From contig VNWV01000001.1 in the NCBI GenBank assembly GCA_009801085.1, forward strand, positions 4,712,001 to 4,776,000: a stretch of 64,000 nt of DNA. The letters run 5' to 3'. The translations under genes and the position numbers were made by a program. The notes under the pieces were generated by a model that had not been told where the DNA came from, ran no database searches, and was given only the letters and a program-made list of their open reading frames with translations. The first letter of the stretch is position 1; each line of letters opens with the position of its first letter. Source of the stretch: Lasiodiplodia sp. COLG20. Lineage: Eukaryota; Ascomycota; Dothideomycetes; Botryosphaeriales; Botryosphaeriaceae. Of this stretch, positions 33,030 to 44,207 are shown piece by piece.

Positions 33030-35016
33030 TTACTGGAGGCCGTTGAGGACTTCATCAACGATATGTGCAGCTGCCAGACACTTTTCATCACCGAACCTGG
33101 GCGCGACCACCTGAACAGCGCGAGGTGCACCATGGACGATATCTGGATTGTCTGCTGAAGTCAGTCTGGAAACGGTACAACTTGAAGTCTTCATACGTAC
33201 AACTTGGTCCCTCTTGAGGTTGGAAAAGCTGTGGTTCAGGGTCCGACTCTTTGGATGCCTTTCCGTACGGGATGATGCAAGCAGGGTACTGTTCGACGGT
33301 GATCAGCCTCACTATCTTTATCTCTCCACATCCGCCACTTACATCGAGGAAGTTCCAGATCAGTGTGTACGGAGGCATGCCGTAAGTATCATGCGGAACG
33401 GCGGTGTTCTGCGCTCCAGGCGCCAGGACAACATCCAGGTTGTTTTCTAGCCACACCTGACGCCACGCGTCGGCATAGACATGCCTCTGCACGTTCAATC
33501 CCGCGAGCTGGTCTATAGTGTACTTGTGCTTCTCGCCCGGCGGTATGCTTAGCTTGACGGAATTCACAGGCGGCTCTCCGGACGCCTGGATATACTTCAT
33601 TGACGTGTCGAGCGGGTCGATTGAGAACATCTGGAAGCTAATCCCGTTCGCCTTCGCAGCGCCCGTTGAAGGGTCAAATGGTAGCTTGATAATTTCATGT
33701 CCAGCCTTGGAGAGAGCGGCACTCGCCTCGGCCAGGGCTCGCTTGACGGGCGGGTGAAGAGGGAAGGCGGGATCTTCAGGCAGCAGACCGATCCTCAGCG
33801 GACGCTTGCGGAGGTCTTCGAGGGTGCTTCCGGGCTTGGAGATATAAGGAATCGAAACGGCGCTACTGTCATACTGGGCAGGATCGGCATCGAGAACGGC
33901 TTTGAAGAAAAGCTCGAGGTCGGCGAAGCTCGTTGCTAGCGGTCCCGCGCAGGGGACGAGTCCGGGAACACCGTGGAGAGCTGGAGAGACCTGGCCGCCG
34001 AACGGAATCCGGTCCGCGGTCGGCTTGAATCCGTACACGCCGCAGCACAGCGAAGGGATGCGAATGGAGCCAGCGATGTCGGTGCCGACGCCGAGCAGGG
34101 AGCCACGCAAGGCCACGAGCGCGCCCTCACCTCCGCTAGATCCGCCAGCTGTTAGGCTCGTGTTGTGCGGGTTGAGAGTCCGCCCGAAAACGTTGTTCTC
34201 CGAATCTGCGGTCTGTGTCGAGATTAGCGACACGTCTTTGTCGTGAGATGCTTTCTCTCATTCAGATACGGCAAATGTAGTCGTGGAAGACATCGCACGA
34301 TGCCATACGAGAAATTCACAGTCAAAAGGGAGTGTGAATTGGAGAAGTCTGCTTACCATCATGGTTTGAGGAATATTCGTCTTGCAGTACAAGACAGCGC
34401 CAAGGTCCAAAAGCAACTGCACAAGTGCAGAATTCTTGGTAGCCGGCCCGTTCTCCAAAAACGACACGAAGCCGATCGTGGTGTCGACGCCTTTGAATTG
34501 GAAACTGTCCTTAATACTAATAGGGAGGCCGTGAAGGGGACCGATCGGCTTCTTCTCCCGCTTCAGATAATCATCGAGGAATCGTGCCCTTTCTAGCGCC
34601 TGGTCAAAGAAAGTCTCGGTCACGCATGATGTCTAACCATGTCTTTAGCGTCACTCCTCACGCTGCCTACCGACTAAATGGGAGCATCATACCAACTGTC
34701 CCGCGATTGCCGCTCTCTTTGAAAAGGCAACGGTTGCATCTTCCGCTGAGATTTCGGCACGGTGCAACTTTTTCAACAGATCCGAAGCTGAGCCTGTCTC
34801 AGTAATTTCGAGCTCTCTAGCAGAAAGAATGCCGCTCTTTGATATGGCTTCGAGCTCGATGAGGTTTGTCCGTGATGATGCGCTCGCACCGATGGACTTC
34901 TTGAATTCCTCTGACAGGCGCCAAGCTGCGGGGATGGCGGCCTGACATTTTTCACGCTTCGTTGCCACCTTGAGCTGCCATGGCTGCTGGTTGGTCTGGT
35001 CTTCGGCTTTGGTCAT
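33030..35016 (-). CDS. Amidase of the amidase-signature family (acetamidase/general-amidase type)
   Basis: Five exons on the minus strand: 35016-34693, 34632-34357, 34212-33343, 33288-33201 and 33151-33030, 559 residues. All junctions stay in phase, and the last intron (49 nt) is needed to reach the family C-terminus NPDIVHGAPRAVQVV; unspliced reading gives a false end at 33,088. It hydrolyses amides to acid plus ammonia using a Ser-cisSer-Lys triad: K149 in SIKDS, S225 in GGSSGGEGA and S249 in DIAGSIRIP are all present. Length fits fungal acetamidases/general amidases (about 545-560). The head-to-head neighbour is an MFS transporter, which suggests import and hydrolysis of an amide nitrogen source. 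Start: the only in-frame ATG; a TATAAG box lies 72 bp upstream. Confidence 0.92.
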
Positions 35017-35087
35017 TGTGATGAGGCGTTCGCTGGTGTGGGGGTTTCGAATTGAAGTGCCGAAGTGGTCCGCGGGGCATGAAGTCA

Positions 35088-35093
35088 CTTATA
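35088..35093 (-). promoter_or_regulatory. TATA-like box of the amidase gene
   Basis: TATAAG on the minus strand, 72 bp upstream of the amidase ATG. Confidence 0.45.
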
Positions 35094-35241
35094 TCCTCGT
35101 TCCGCTCTGTGAGAGGTGGGGCCAACATAAGCCGCGGTTACAATTCCGCCAGATCCGAGGATGATGTGATTCGTGTCTCAGTCCAATAATGTCAGTTTGC
35201 GCTCCAATCTGTGGAGTGAAGGAGGCGTCAGATTAGGTTGC

Positions 35242-35252
35242 CGGATACTCCG
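35242..35252. promoter_or_regulatory. CGG-N5-CCG inverted repeat in the amidase/MFS promoter
   Basis: CGGATACTCCG is an inverted CGG pair with a 5-bp gap, the kind of site bound by Zn(II)2Cys6 dimers. It lies almost mid-way between the divergent ATGs, and a zinc-cluster regulator gene lies next door (31,237). Binding is inferred only. Confidence 0.4.
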
Positions 35253-35420
35253 CATTTGCTTGCCGATCGAGACACGGGGTCTATCTCAAGAGCCGGCGCA
35301 AAAGCGCATGATTGGCCAGCCTGTCTCAGCTTTCCACATCCGGCAAAGCGCGACATCTTCAAAGTGCTGTCTGTCGTTACGGACTTGCACATTTGGGACA
35401 TTAATGGCTGAGCTGGGCGC

Positions 35421-35500
35421 GATAATGAGCGCGGAAACGGTGCGCAGGGTCGCTTGTCTTTCCCCGCATTTTCAGGGCTGCATGAATGTCGCAGAGATAG
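35421..35500 (+). promoter_or_regulatory. Two HGATAR sites in the amidase/MFS promoter
   Basis: CGATAA (core 35421-35425) and AGATAG (core 35496-35500) match the consensus for AreA/NIT2 GATA factors that switch on nitrogen-catabolic genes such as amidases. Two sites within 80 bp in a 575-bp promoter are suggestive, not proof. Confidence 0.4.
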
Positions 35501-35591
35501 GGAGCAGTCAACGGCATTTAAGTTGTGGCTGCGCCCGTGAACTCCAGCGCCCCTTCAAGTGGGCACGTATCCTATAGCGAGCACCTCCACC

Positions 35592-37636
35592 ATGGACCCC
35601 GAGAACGCGAATGGCCGACCAGGCTACGACGACCAGTTTCCTCCTGGTACGACCAGGATCGAAGACAGCATAGGCGATGCCGTCTACCTCCGACCGTCGC
35701 CAACATCTGATCCAAATGACCCCCTGGTAATCTCCCATCACCGCTCATGTAAAGTCAGCAGGCAGCTGACACGCAGAGTAGAACTGGAGCAAGGGCAGGA
35801 AGGCTCTGCAAGTGACTCTTCTCAGCTTTTACACCATCTTCGTCTTCGCAACTCTGACGGTCGGCGTCCCCGTCTGGACGAACATCAACTTGGAGCTGGG
35901 CATCTCCTTCGACAACCTCACTAATAGCTTTGCAACTAATCTGGCGGCTCTGTCAGTTGGATGCTGGCTGTTCGTACCGATTGCCCTGCGATACGGTCGG
36001 CGTCCTGTATACATCGTCACTTCTCTCATCCTTTTTGGCGTGTCGATCTGGGCGGCTGAAATGCAGAGTACGGGAGAGCTTTTCGCAACCCAGTTCCTGG
36101 CCGGCATCGCGGGTGCCGTCAATGAGACATTGTACCAGGTTACGGTAAGAGAAACTCTATAATGTACGAACTGGTGCTGACAACAATGTCCTCCAAGGTT
36201 GCAGATCTCTTCTTCGTCCACCAACGCGGCTCGATGAACGGCATCTACCTCTGGTGTGTGACCGCTGGTGTATGTTCCAAGTATTCTCCCTCGCGCTTGA
36301 AGTTTCACAAACTGATAGATACTGCGTAGAACTATCTCGCCCCGGTCGCAGCTGGATACGTTGGTGCATCACAGGGGTGGCGATGGGTATACTGGTGGAC
36401 TGCCATCTTCACTGGCATTATCTCCGTCTTAATGTTCTTCTTCCTTGAAGAGACGCGCTATATCCCTCTCATCGAAGGCATATCCGTCCGAAACGGAAAT
36501 ACTGTCGTACAACCTCAGGGAATCGACGACGACAACATAAAGCTCGACGACGTCAAGCTCGCCCCTACTACCACCGAAAATAGCAACGTCGAGCGCCCCG
36601 AGACGGCCGGAACCAGTACCCAACGTCGCCGCCTCGTTCCCATCGACCACAGCATCCCGATGAACTCGTACTGGACCCGGCACCGCCTCATCAGTACGAA
36701 GACCGATCATGGACATAGCATCATCCGCCACTACTGGCAGCCCTTTGCCGTGCTGTTCAGCTTCCCTGCCATCGCGTTCACTGCGTTTCAGTATGGCATC
36801 GCCATCTCGTGCCTGTCTATCCTGGCTACCACGCAGTCGACCCTGTATGTGCAACCGCCGTACCTCTTCTCTTCCGTCGGAGTCGGCAACATGAATTTGC
36901 CACCGGCCATCGGCTCCATCATCGGCGCGTTCTACGGTGGCTACCTGGTCGACAAGCTGATCTTGGTGTTTGCGAAGAAGAGAGGTGGCGGCATATATGA
37001 CCCGGAGATGCGGTTGTGGCTGTACTTCATACCTGGATTGATACTTCCGTTTGGTATCTTGTTGTATGGGTTGACTATCGCAAAGGTAACGAAACTCTCT
37101 TTCATCTCAACTCAACACATACGCGCGACCTATCTGGATGTTCCACGCAAAGTTGCTAACAGCTGGTGATGTATGACAGGGCATGCCGTGGATCAGCAAC
37201 GCCATGGGTGCCGCATTTGTCGGCTTCGGCGTCGGTGGTGTGGGCGATATCACCCTGACCTATGCGCAAGACTCGTACACCGATGTAAGTCCTCCTCCAT
37301 TCGCCCCTTCCATCCATCCCTCAACACCACAATCGCAGCAGACTGCCAAAGGTAATCAGCAACTGACTGGGAACAAAACCAAAACAGATCGTCGGCGATG
37401 CCTTCGTCGCCATCGCCTTCATCCGCAACCTCCTTGCCATGGCCCTCGTCTTCGCCCTGCCCCCCTGGCTTCAGGGAATGGGTCCGTACGACATGTTCAC
37501 CCTGCTCGGCTGTTTGACCTTGACGCTGTCGATGACGGCGGCCGCGACGATCATCTGGGGGAAGCGGTGGCGAGCTGCATCGATGGAGAGGTATAAGTGG
37601 TTTGCAGCGAGGCAATATAGCCCAAGAAGTGCGTAG
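35592..37636 (+). CDS. MFS transporter, HOL1-like (DHA1 group)
   Basis: Six exons: 35592-35726, 35782-36144, 36198-36269, 36330-37085, 37180-37284 and 37388-37636, 559 residues; all introns are 52-103 nt and phase 0. The family drives proton-coupled import or export across the plasma membrane. The N-terminus ends in DPNDPLNWS, the usual cue before helix 1 in fungal DHA1 transporters. The RYGRRPVYIV loop is the MFS motif between helices 2 and 3. The segment GVGGVGDITLTYAQDSY and the following AFIRNL helix are typical of HOL1-like members. A long cytoplasmic loop of about 150 residues separates the two six-helix halves. Head-to-head with the amidase, so uptake of an amide or related solute is a fair guess. 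Confidence 0.9.
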
Positions 37637-38173
37637 TGGTGGAACAATGGCAAGATATATGAAGGGTTGGAGAGAGAAATGAGTGTCGAGGAAAAACCTA
37701 CGGGGTAATGGACGATTGCCTACGCAGCAGAAGAGAGGGGGAGTTTTTCTTTTTCTTGTCTTTAGTTTTGTAAGATTGTGTTCGCAAGCCGGTTCTGGAT
37801 GCTCGCTATGGAGCATTTGCCGATAGGACAGGCGTGTGAGCAGAGTGATAATCTGTAGAAATTGACTTGATACCCTAGCAGGAATATGTACCATGCGGCG
37901 AAAGGCTAGTCTACAATAACGCGTTTCTTTCCTTGTGGGAACAAGGCTTAAGAAATGGATGTGGAAGTTTGATAAAAGAAAATGGAGAAAATGGAAGTAT
38001 CCGTGCATTTAATGTTACTTTGGCTAACATCAAGAGGCCTGGGGATGATCGACTTCACAACAGGCCCTTGCCAGGTAAGGCTGCGGTGGCTCAGATGCAC
38101 TGAAGGTTTAGGTCTCTCGCAAGGGAACAGCTGACTAATTTTTCGAAACCTGCTCAGAATGCTGTCTATAGAA
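37637..38173. other. Convergent 3' spacer
   Basis: 537 bp between the MFS transporter stop and the phosphatase stop on the other strand. No gene seen. Confidence 0.5.
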
Positions 38174-39100
38174 CTATAGCCTTGCCTCTTCTGCTTCCAC
38201 ATCCGTATCGCTGAGCTCACCGCGGTTCACCCAGTCAGGTCTCGCAGTCTTCACATATCCCTCCTTACTGGCTTCTCCGCACAAAGCAACGAGACTCCCA
38301 TTATCAGCGAATTCATACCGCCGCACTTCGCAGTTGCGGAATCCGGTGCCCTTTTTTACTTCGAAACCCGTCCAGTCCTCAATCAAGTAGTGTAGAAAGG
38401 CTCCGTGAGTGACGAGTGCAATGTTTTCTTCCGGGCGGTTGCGCAACCATTCGCGGAGGAGTGCGGCTCGACGTTCAACGGCGGGGAAAGTAGGGGCATA
38501 AATTCCAGACTGATTTCACCACCCAGGTTCGTTTAGCATAAGAATTGCTTCAAAATTCCACGTGAAGATGTATATGTAAAGCATGGGCGATGTACTTTTG
38601 AGTTCCAACCTTCCTCGACAAGGTTGAAGTTGATCTTGTTTAGGTCAAAAGGAACGTCTGCGTGAGATACCATCTCAGGCAACGCTGCCTTTAGTTCTTC
38701 GGCTGGAAACCCTATGTCGCATGCATTGGTCGCAATTTCCTGGGCCAGAGGGACCAGGACGAACGGAACCTCTGGCCGGGCAAGGGAGGAACCGAAGCAA
38801 TAACAGGCGGTTTGCATGGCTCGTTTCAGGGGCGAGGACATAACGACGGAGATTTTATCGCTATCAGAAAAGGTTTCCCGGAACGAGGTACATTGTATAT
38901 GACCTTGAGATGTCAAGTGAGGGTCGCGGAGGTGGTGGCGAGCCTGCAGTTAGATTGTCAGAACAAGCATGGGAAAGCCGCAATTTTCTTTTGCAGCAGA
39001 ACAATTTGAGCATGAACATTGATCGAGGAAAAGAAAGATTACCTACATTGACGTTATGCTCACCCTCCGCATGGCGAACAAAATAGAGTGTTTGGGACAT
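38174..39100 (-). CDS. Histidine phosphatase (phosphoglycerate-mutase-like) superfamily protein
   Basis: Exons 39100-39047, 38943-38596 and 38509-38174 (minus), 245 residues; donors GTAGGT and GTACAT, phase 0. The phosphoacceptor motif is R9-H10-A-E-G-E-H-N, split from the rest of the fold by the first intron. MSSPLKRAMQTA carries the second conserved Arg, and VTHGAFLHYLIED near residue 165 supplies the second catalytic His. Fungal members of this size are usually uncharacterised phosphatases with broad substrates rather than glycolytic mutases. Cytosolic; no signal peptide. A TATTTAAA box (39183-39190) lies about 83 bp upstream of the ATG. Confidence 0.88.
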
Positions 39101-39182
39101 GAGTTCACAGTGTAAAGATTTCGTAGTGAGTCGTGGAGTGTGTTGGTGGAGGGTAAACAGTTCACGCAGCTGGATCGAATGC

Positions 39183-39190
39183 TTTAAATA
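39183..39190 (-). promoter_or_regulatory. TATA-like box of the histidine phosphatase gene
   Basis: Reads TATTTAAA on the minus strand, about 83 bp from the ATG at 39100. Confidence 0.4.
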
Positions 39191-39968
39191 ATTGAAAACT
39201 CCCCTCGCCCGAAATTCGGTCCTTCGCCTGAAGCAGTGGTCAAGATATCGGTTATCTAAGCGCTGTGTCACTCCCCTCTGGTATCGATAACCTCTCTCCT
39301 CGAGCTTTCACACTAGATTACTTAAATGGGATGATTTTGCATGAAATGATACCCCTCGATATAAACAGAGTACTAAAGATACTACAAAGCAGCAATGCAC
39401 AATGCATCTTGCTCCCAAAATTGATCTTGTGTGTTTGCACCCACTATCAGTTTCTTTCCGGCTGAGTTTCAGCCAAGGTCGTATACACCCAACCATGGAG
39501 TAGCCGAGCCGGCAAAGACTCCTGCGCTACAATTTCCTATTTTCAATAGCTGGTTACCTTCTGGGCAATACTCTTCCTCACCCCGGCTTCCTTTCCCCAG
39601 CTGTGAGCGCTGACTAATCGGCACAACTTCGATCTTTCAAGGGGATGATTCGGCAAACCTGCCGTGACGTCACGTATTTCCCCAGACCTTCGCTTCTCTT
39701 GCCAACCGGGAACTCGGTTCTACGGAGATGCGAGAGCTCATGAGCTATGAATGCGACAATGCTGAAAAGGTAACAGATCCCAAGAACGAAAGCATGCGGA
39801 CTCGCTCCAATCAAGTATTTAAGGAAGGGCATGCTGGCAAAATTCAATCATGGCAAAACACAAAGTCTACTCACAAAAAGCAACGGCTAAACAAGTGCCA
39901 GAATTTTGAGCAAAGGTGCATAATAGCGGTCTTTACCAGACAACACAGCTGCACACAACATCTGCACC
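39191..39968. other. Divergent intergenic region
   Basis: Between the phosphatase and the monooxygenase ATGs (868 bp in all). TGACGTCACGT at about 39664-39674 contains a perfect CRE/ATF palindrome (TGACGTCA). No coding evidence. Confidence 0.45.
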
Positions 39969-41766
39969 ATGTCGCTTGACACAGACGTTCTTATCATCGG
40001 TGGCGGCCCCTCTGGTCTGGGCATGGCGATCCAACTTATTCGCAAGTTCGGAACCCGCAACTTCACCATCATTGAGAAAAGCGACAACATAGGTGGCACG
40101 TGGTGGGCGAATTCTTACCCAGGGTGTGGATGTGATGTGAGTAGCCAATGGCCTGGACTGTGTGAAATGGGATTGACATGGTCCAATACAGGTTCCGTCG
40201 CACTTCTACTCCCTCTCCTTCGCCCTGAACCCCAATTGGTCTCGAGCCTTTGCGCTCCAACCGGAAATACACCAATATTTCTCTGATCTTGCAGACTATT
40301 ACCAACTACGACCACATACGAGGCTCCAAACGACGGTCGAGCGTGCCATTTGGGACAAAAACACAGGCACTTGGCTTGTGACTCTCCGCGCCCAGCAATC
40401 AAAAACAACGACAACTCTCCGCTGCAAGATCCTCATCTCAGCTGTCGGATCTCTTTCTGTCCCCAATGATTGCGATATCGCTGGAGCCGAGGAGTTTCAA
40501 GGTCGCATATTTCACTCTGCCCAATGGGACCACACATTTGACTACAAAGACAAAGATGTCGTGGTTGTTGGAAATGGCTGCAGTGCCACGCAATTTGTCC
40601 CCATCATGTCCGATCCTGCGAACCCCACTGGCGCTGTGCGCAAACTCACTCAATTCAGCCGGCAACCGCACTGGTTGGCCGAACGTCCAAACCCTGAGTA
40701 CGGAGAGACGTTCAAGTGGGCAATGCGCTGGATCCCCGGCGTGATGCGCGCCTACCGATGGTATATCTTCACTGAGAAGGAATATGGATTCGCATCATTC
40801 CCCATCGAGAGCGGGCGCAAGCAACGCGACATTGACACGGTTGTGCAATCCGACTACATCAGAAAGAACGCTCCGCCCGAGCTGCGCGACTTCCTCGTGC
40901 CCAAGTCCGTGCTCGGGTGCAAGCGTAAGGTGCAGGATACGAACTATTTGGCATGCCTGCACCGCGACAACGTCGAGCTGGTTCATTCCGACCCCATCGC
41001 GCGCATCACGCCAACAGGCGTCGAAACGAAGTCGGGCCGTACCATCCCCGCAGACGCCATCGTCCTTGCCAATGGCTTCAAGACGCACCAGCCTCTGTTC
41101 CCCATGGAGATCCGTGGCGCGGGCGGAGAATCCCTGGAGGAACACTGGAAGAGGTACAACGAGGGAAGCCCTGAAGCGTACTTTGGCACCATGTTATCCG
41201 GCTTTCCCAACTTCTTCGTCTTGATGGGGCCGAACACGGTCAGTGGCCACCTGAGCGTGTTGTACACAACCGAGTGTCAGATCAACTTCGTCAACAAATT
41301 GATCGCGCCGATTCTGGCCGCACTACACCCGACGGCTGTCTCATTGAGAAGTCTGCTGGCGCTGCCGCCTCCAGACGACGTTGTGGAAGTGAAGCCAGAA
41401 GCTGAAGCCAAGGATGTTGAATGGGTGGCGCAGGCGACGAAGAAGCTGGTGTGGTCGACGGGATGCTCGAGTTGGGGCATTGACGAGAGAACGGGGAAGA
41501 ACACGATGATGTACCCGGACTGGCAGTTCAAATATTGGCTGAGAAGCCTGTGGCCAAAGTGGGGGGATTTGAGGTATGAGAAATCCAACCCGGCCTTGGC
41601 TGCGGAGTTGAAGCGGAAGACATGGCCGAGATATATGACGTTGCTGGTTGTTGCGGCAATCATTGGCGGGGGAAAGGCTGTGGAGACTGGCTCTACGAAG
41701 CAGATGTTAAGTGTTCTTGAGCGATCACTGGGGAGTGGCGTGGGATTTGTGAGAGGGTTGTTGTGA
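39969..41766 (+). CDS. Baeyer-Villiger-type flavin monooxygenase
   Basis: Exons 39969-40136 and 40192-41766 with a 55-nt intron (GTGAGT donor, CAG acceptor), 580 residues. It is a class B FAD/NADPH monooxygenase that inserts one oxygen into ketones or hydroxylates soft nucleophiles. Visible motifs in order: FAD Rossmann GGGPSG at 11-16, the GGTWWANSYPGCGCD block (residues about 42-56), the Baeyer-Villiger fingerprint F158-x-G160-x3-H164-x3-W168-D169, and the NADPH Rossmann GNGCSA at 183-188. Near the C-terminus a hydrophobic segment (MTLLVVAAIIGG) could associate with membrane. The two following plus-strand genes are reductases, so a short oxidative pathway is possible. Substrate unknown. Confidence 0.9.
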
Positions 41767-42790
41767 TGGAAGGTTCTGAACGATGGCACTTGCTACAGGA
41801 AGAGAAGTGTCAGAGAAGCAATTAGTGGAGGACAATTTTCTACTTGGTTTTATTTAGCGGAAAATAAAATGAGATAAGTGATTTTCCAACTGGTTGATGC
41901 ATTGTCTTTCTTTCTTACGGGCGACAAAGGTGCATACACCCTGTCGGTGGGGCAATCTGCTTGCTTACACGACGTAAAGCTTTGCATACTAAACCTTTCC
42001 AGAGTTGCATTGTATGTTCAGCCTCCATTATTCCTGAACGTTACTCTGGCTTTAAATTGACTATATACGGCGGACGCTTGTATAAATTATACGTGGGGGA
42101 GGAGAACTGGATATTACATAGTGACCCACCCCCCTCAATGTGAAGGGGCTACATTTCTGAGGAAGGGTGAGCTAAATGAGGAATCCTTTTTGGTTGCGGC
42201 GCCTCTTTCAATGATCGGAGCCAGGGGGCTTCGGAAGGTTTGCACCGAGAGTCTCGAACACGTTCGCCCAGATGAGTTCTACAACTAGCAACTTTCGTCA
42301 CCTCGGAAACCCCAGTCCCACTTCAATTTATCCGGAAAACCATTCATCAGAGCTTTGCTGTCGTGTTGTCGGGGGTTCGTAAAAAGCATCTTTACCGAGA
42401 TCGGTTGTAGACAAGTATGGTCTGGAAAAGGCTAGCATCCCCACACGAGGAAGATAAAGTTGCCTCCCCAGTTGTGAGCTTTTGATTGCGGGGGAAGTTG
42501 TGCGTGGGGTTGGATTAGCTCAGGCAACTTACACGAGAGCCAATTCGTGTTGTTAAACAGGCCGTGAGTCCAGGCCCTCGGCTCTCCCCACTCTCGGTCC
42601 GAACCGTCCTCGGTATACTTTCTCTCGCTTTTCTTCCCCTCAACTCTTCTTGCCACTTCACGATAGCTCAAAGAGTAACCGTAGAGTTGAAGGGCACGCG
42701 CCATGGTCTTCGGCCACTATATAAATTCTTAGGCGCATCCATCTTCCACGTCTTGCAGAAATATCATCGAGTCCGCATTCAATTCTTATC
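41767..42790. other. Intergenic, upstream region of the SDR gene
   Basis: 1.0 kb, AT-rich at the start. A TATATAAA box lies at 42718-42725 (listed separately). No gene seen. Confidence 0.5.
42718..42725 (+). promoter_or_regulatory. TATA box of the SDR gene
   Basis: TATATAAA, 66 bp before the ATG at 42791, with no intervening ATG in the leader. Confidence 0.6.
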
Positions 42791-43765
42791 ATGTCTTCTC
42801 TCCCCCGCCGTCTTCTCGATAAAGTCGCTATCGTCACGGGATCATCCTCCGGACTCGGCCGCGCAATTGCCTTGCGATACGCTGCTGAAGGTGCAAAAGT
42901 ATTTTGTGCAGACTTGGAGCCGTCTTCCAGATCTGCAGAGGAGAAGCCTACTACTCATGAGTTGATCAAGCAAAGAGGTGGAAATGCAGAATTCCACAAA
43001 GTAGACGTCAGCGATTCACAGGGCATGAAGGAATTGGTGAACGAGGCGGTAAGGACTTTCGGGAGATTGGATATGTAAGTCTATCCCTACATTCTCTTGA
43101 ATTGTTGGCTGATGACGGCCTTAGCATGGTGAATAATGCGGGTGTGTCTTTTGAAGCGAAGACGCCAGCGGTGCTGCACTTGACTGAGGACAAAATTTGG
43201 GATGACACAATGCGTATCAACTCCCGATCAGTATTTCTAGGCTGCAAACATGCAATCACGCAGATGCTGCAACAGGAGCCTCATCAGTCCGGGGATCGTG
43301 GATGGATCGTCAACATCTCCTCTATCATGGCACTGATTGCAGGGCCAAAGAACCGTAAGCGTCTTATTTGTTCCTCTTTACGAGCATATTGAAATTGACT
43401 TTAGATTATAACAGCTTCTTACTGTGCATCGAAAGGCGCTGTTTCCTCTCTGACCAGGCAAGTAGCGCTTGATTACGCGGAACATCGCATACACTGCAAT
43501 GCCATTTGCCCCGGATGTAAGGATACTAATAGAAGTCGTGTACATAAATCACTTTTGCTAACAGCAAGTAGACGTACAAACAGCAATCTTCCGAGAGACA
43601 ACTACAAATCTAACTCCTTGGGACGTCCTTGTGGAGAGGCATCCCTTTGGCGGACCCGGTTTCCCTGAAGATATCGCGAAGATTGCGGTTACTCTTGCCA
43701 GCGACGATGCGAGCTGGATGACAGGTACCAATATTCCCGTAGACGGCGGATTCACTGCCCGGTGA
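42791..43765 (+). CDS. Short-chain dehydrogenase/reductase (classical SDR)
   Basis: Exons 42791-43074, 43125-43354, 43415-43516 and 43572-43765, 269 residues. Introns are 50-60 nt; each splice restores the family pattern, in particular the last one (T|AC) giving PGYVQTAIF. It reduces or oxidises an alcohol/ketone with NAD(P)H. Cofactor motif TGSSSGLG at 16-23, NNAG at 98-101, catalytic S161, Y174 and K178 (YCASK), and the C-terminal VDGGF tail are all present. Cytosolic. It lies between a Baeyer-Villiger-type monooxygenase and a second reductase on the same strand. Residue 172 preceding the Ser-Tyr is Pro, slightly unusual. Substrate unknown. Confidence 0.92.
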
Positions 43766-44207
43766 TTCTTGATATGAGGTAGTCGTGTTTCGGATTAGGT
43801 GGCAGTGCATTTGAGCCAGCAAGAATTTGAATCCTGAACGAGGAGCATATCTTTGACGAGGATACAGTTGATGACGCTGGATAGTAAACCGTACAAAATG
43901 ATTGCCTGTATGTAGGAAAGAATTTCGGTTATTACAAAGAAATGTGTTGAACCTCATGATTTTCCCTTGTTCAGTCGTCTCCCGATGTACACGATTGTGC
44001 ATCAGTACCTCTAAGCGACTAGACACACAAGATGCCCAACACGGCATAGAGCTTTCCATCGAATCAGAGACCGGCTCCGCACCCCGCGTTGAGATCCCTG
44101 TTTGGATCCTTCTCACCCACGCTCCGATCATATGTAAACTTGGATGCCTGACTCCGCACCACCACCACCCACCAAAAGAAACAAAAAGCAAGAGAAAACA
44201 CGAAAAC
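43766..44207. other. Intergenic between the two reductase genes
   Basis: 442 bp including the leader of the next gene. The frame of the downstream gene is open back to 43902, but the ATG at 44208 matches the family start better. Nothing else seen. Confidence 0.45.
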
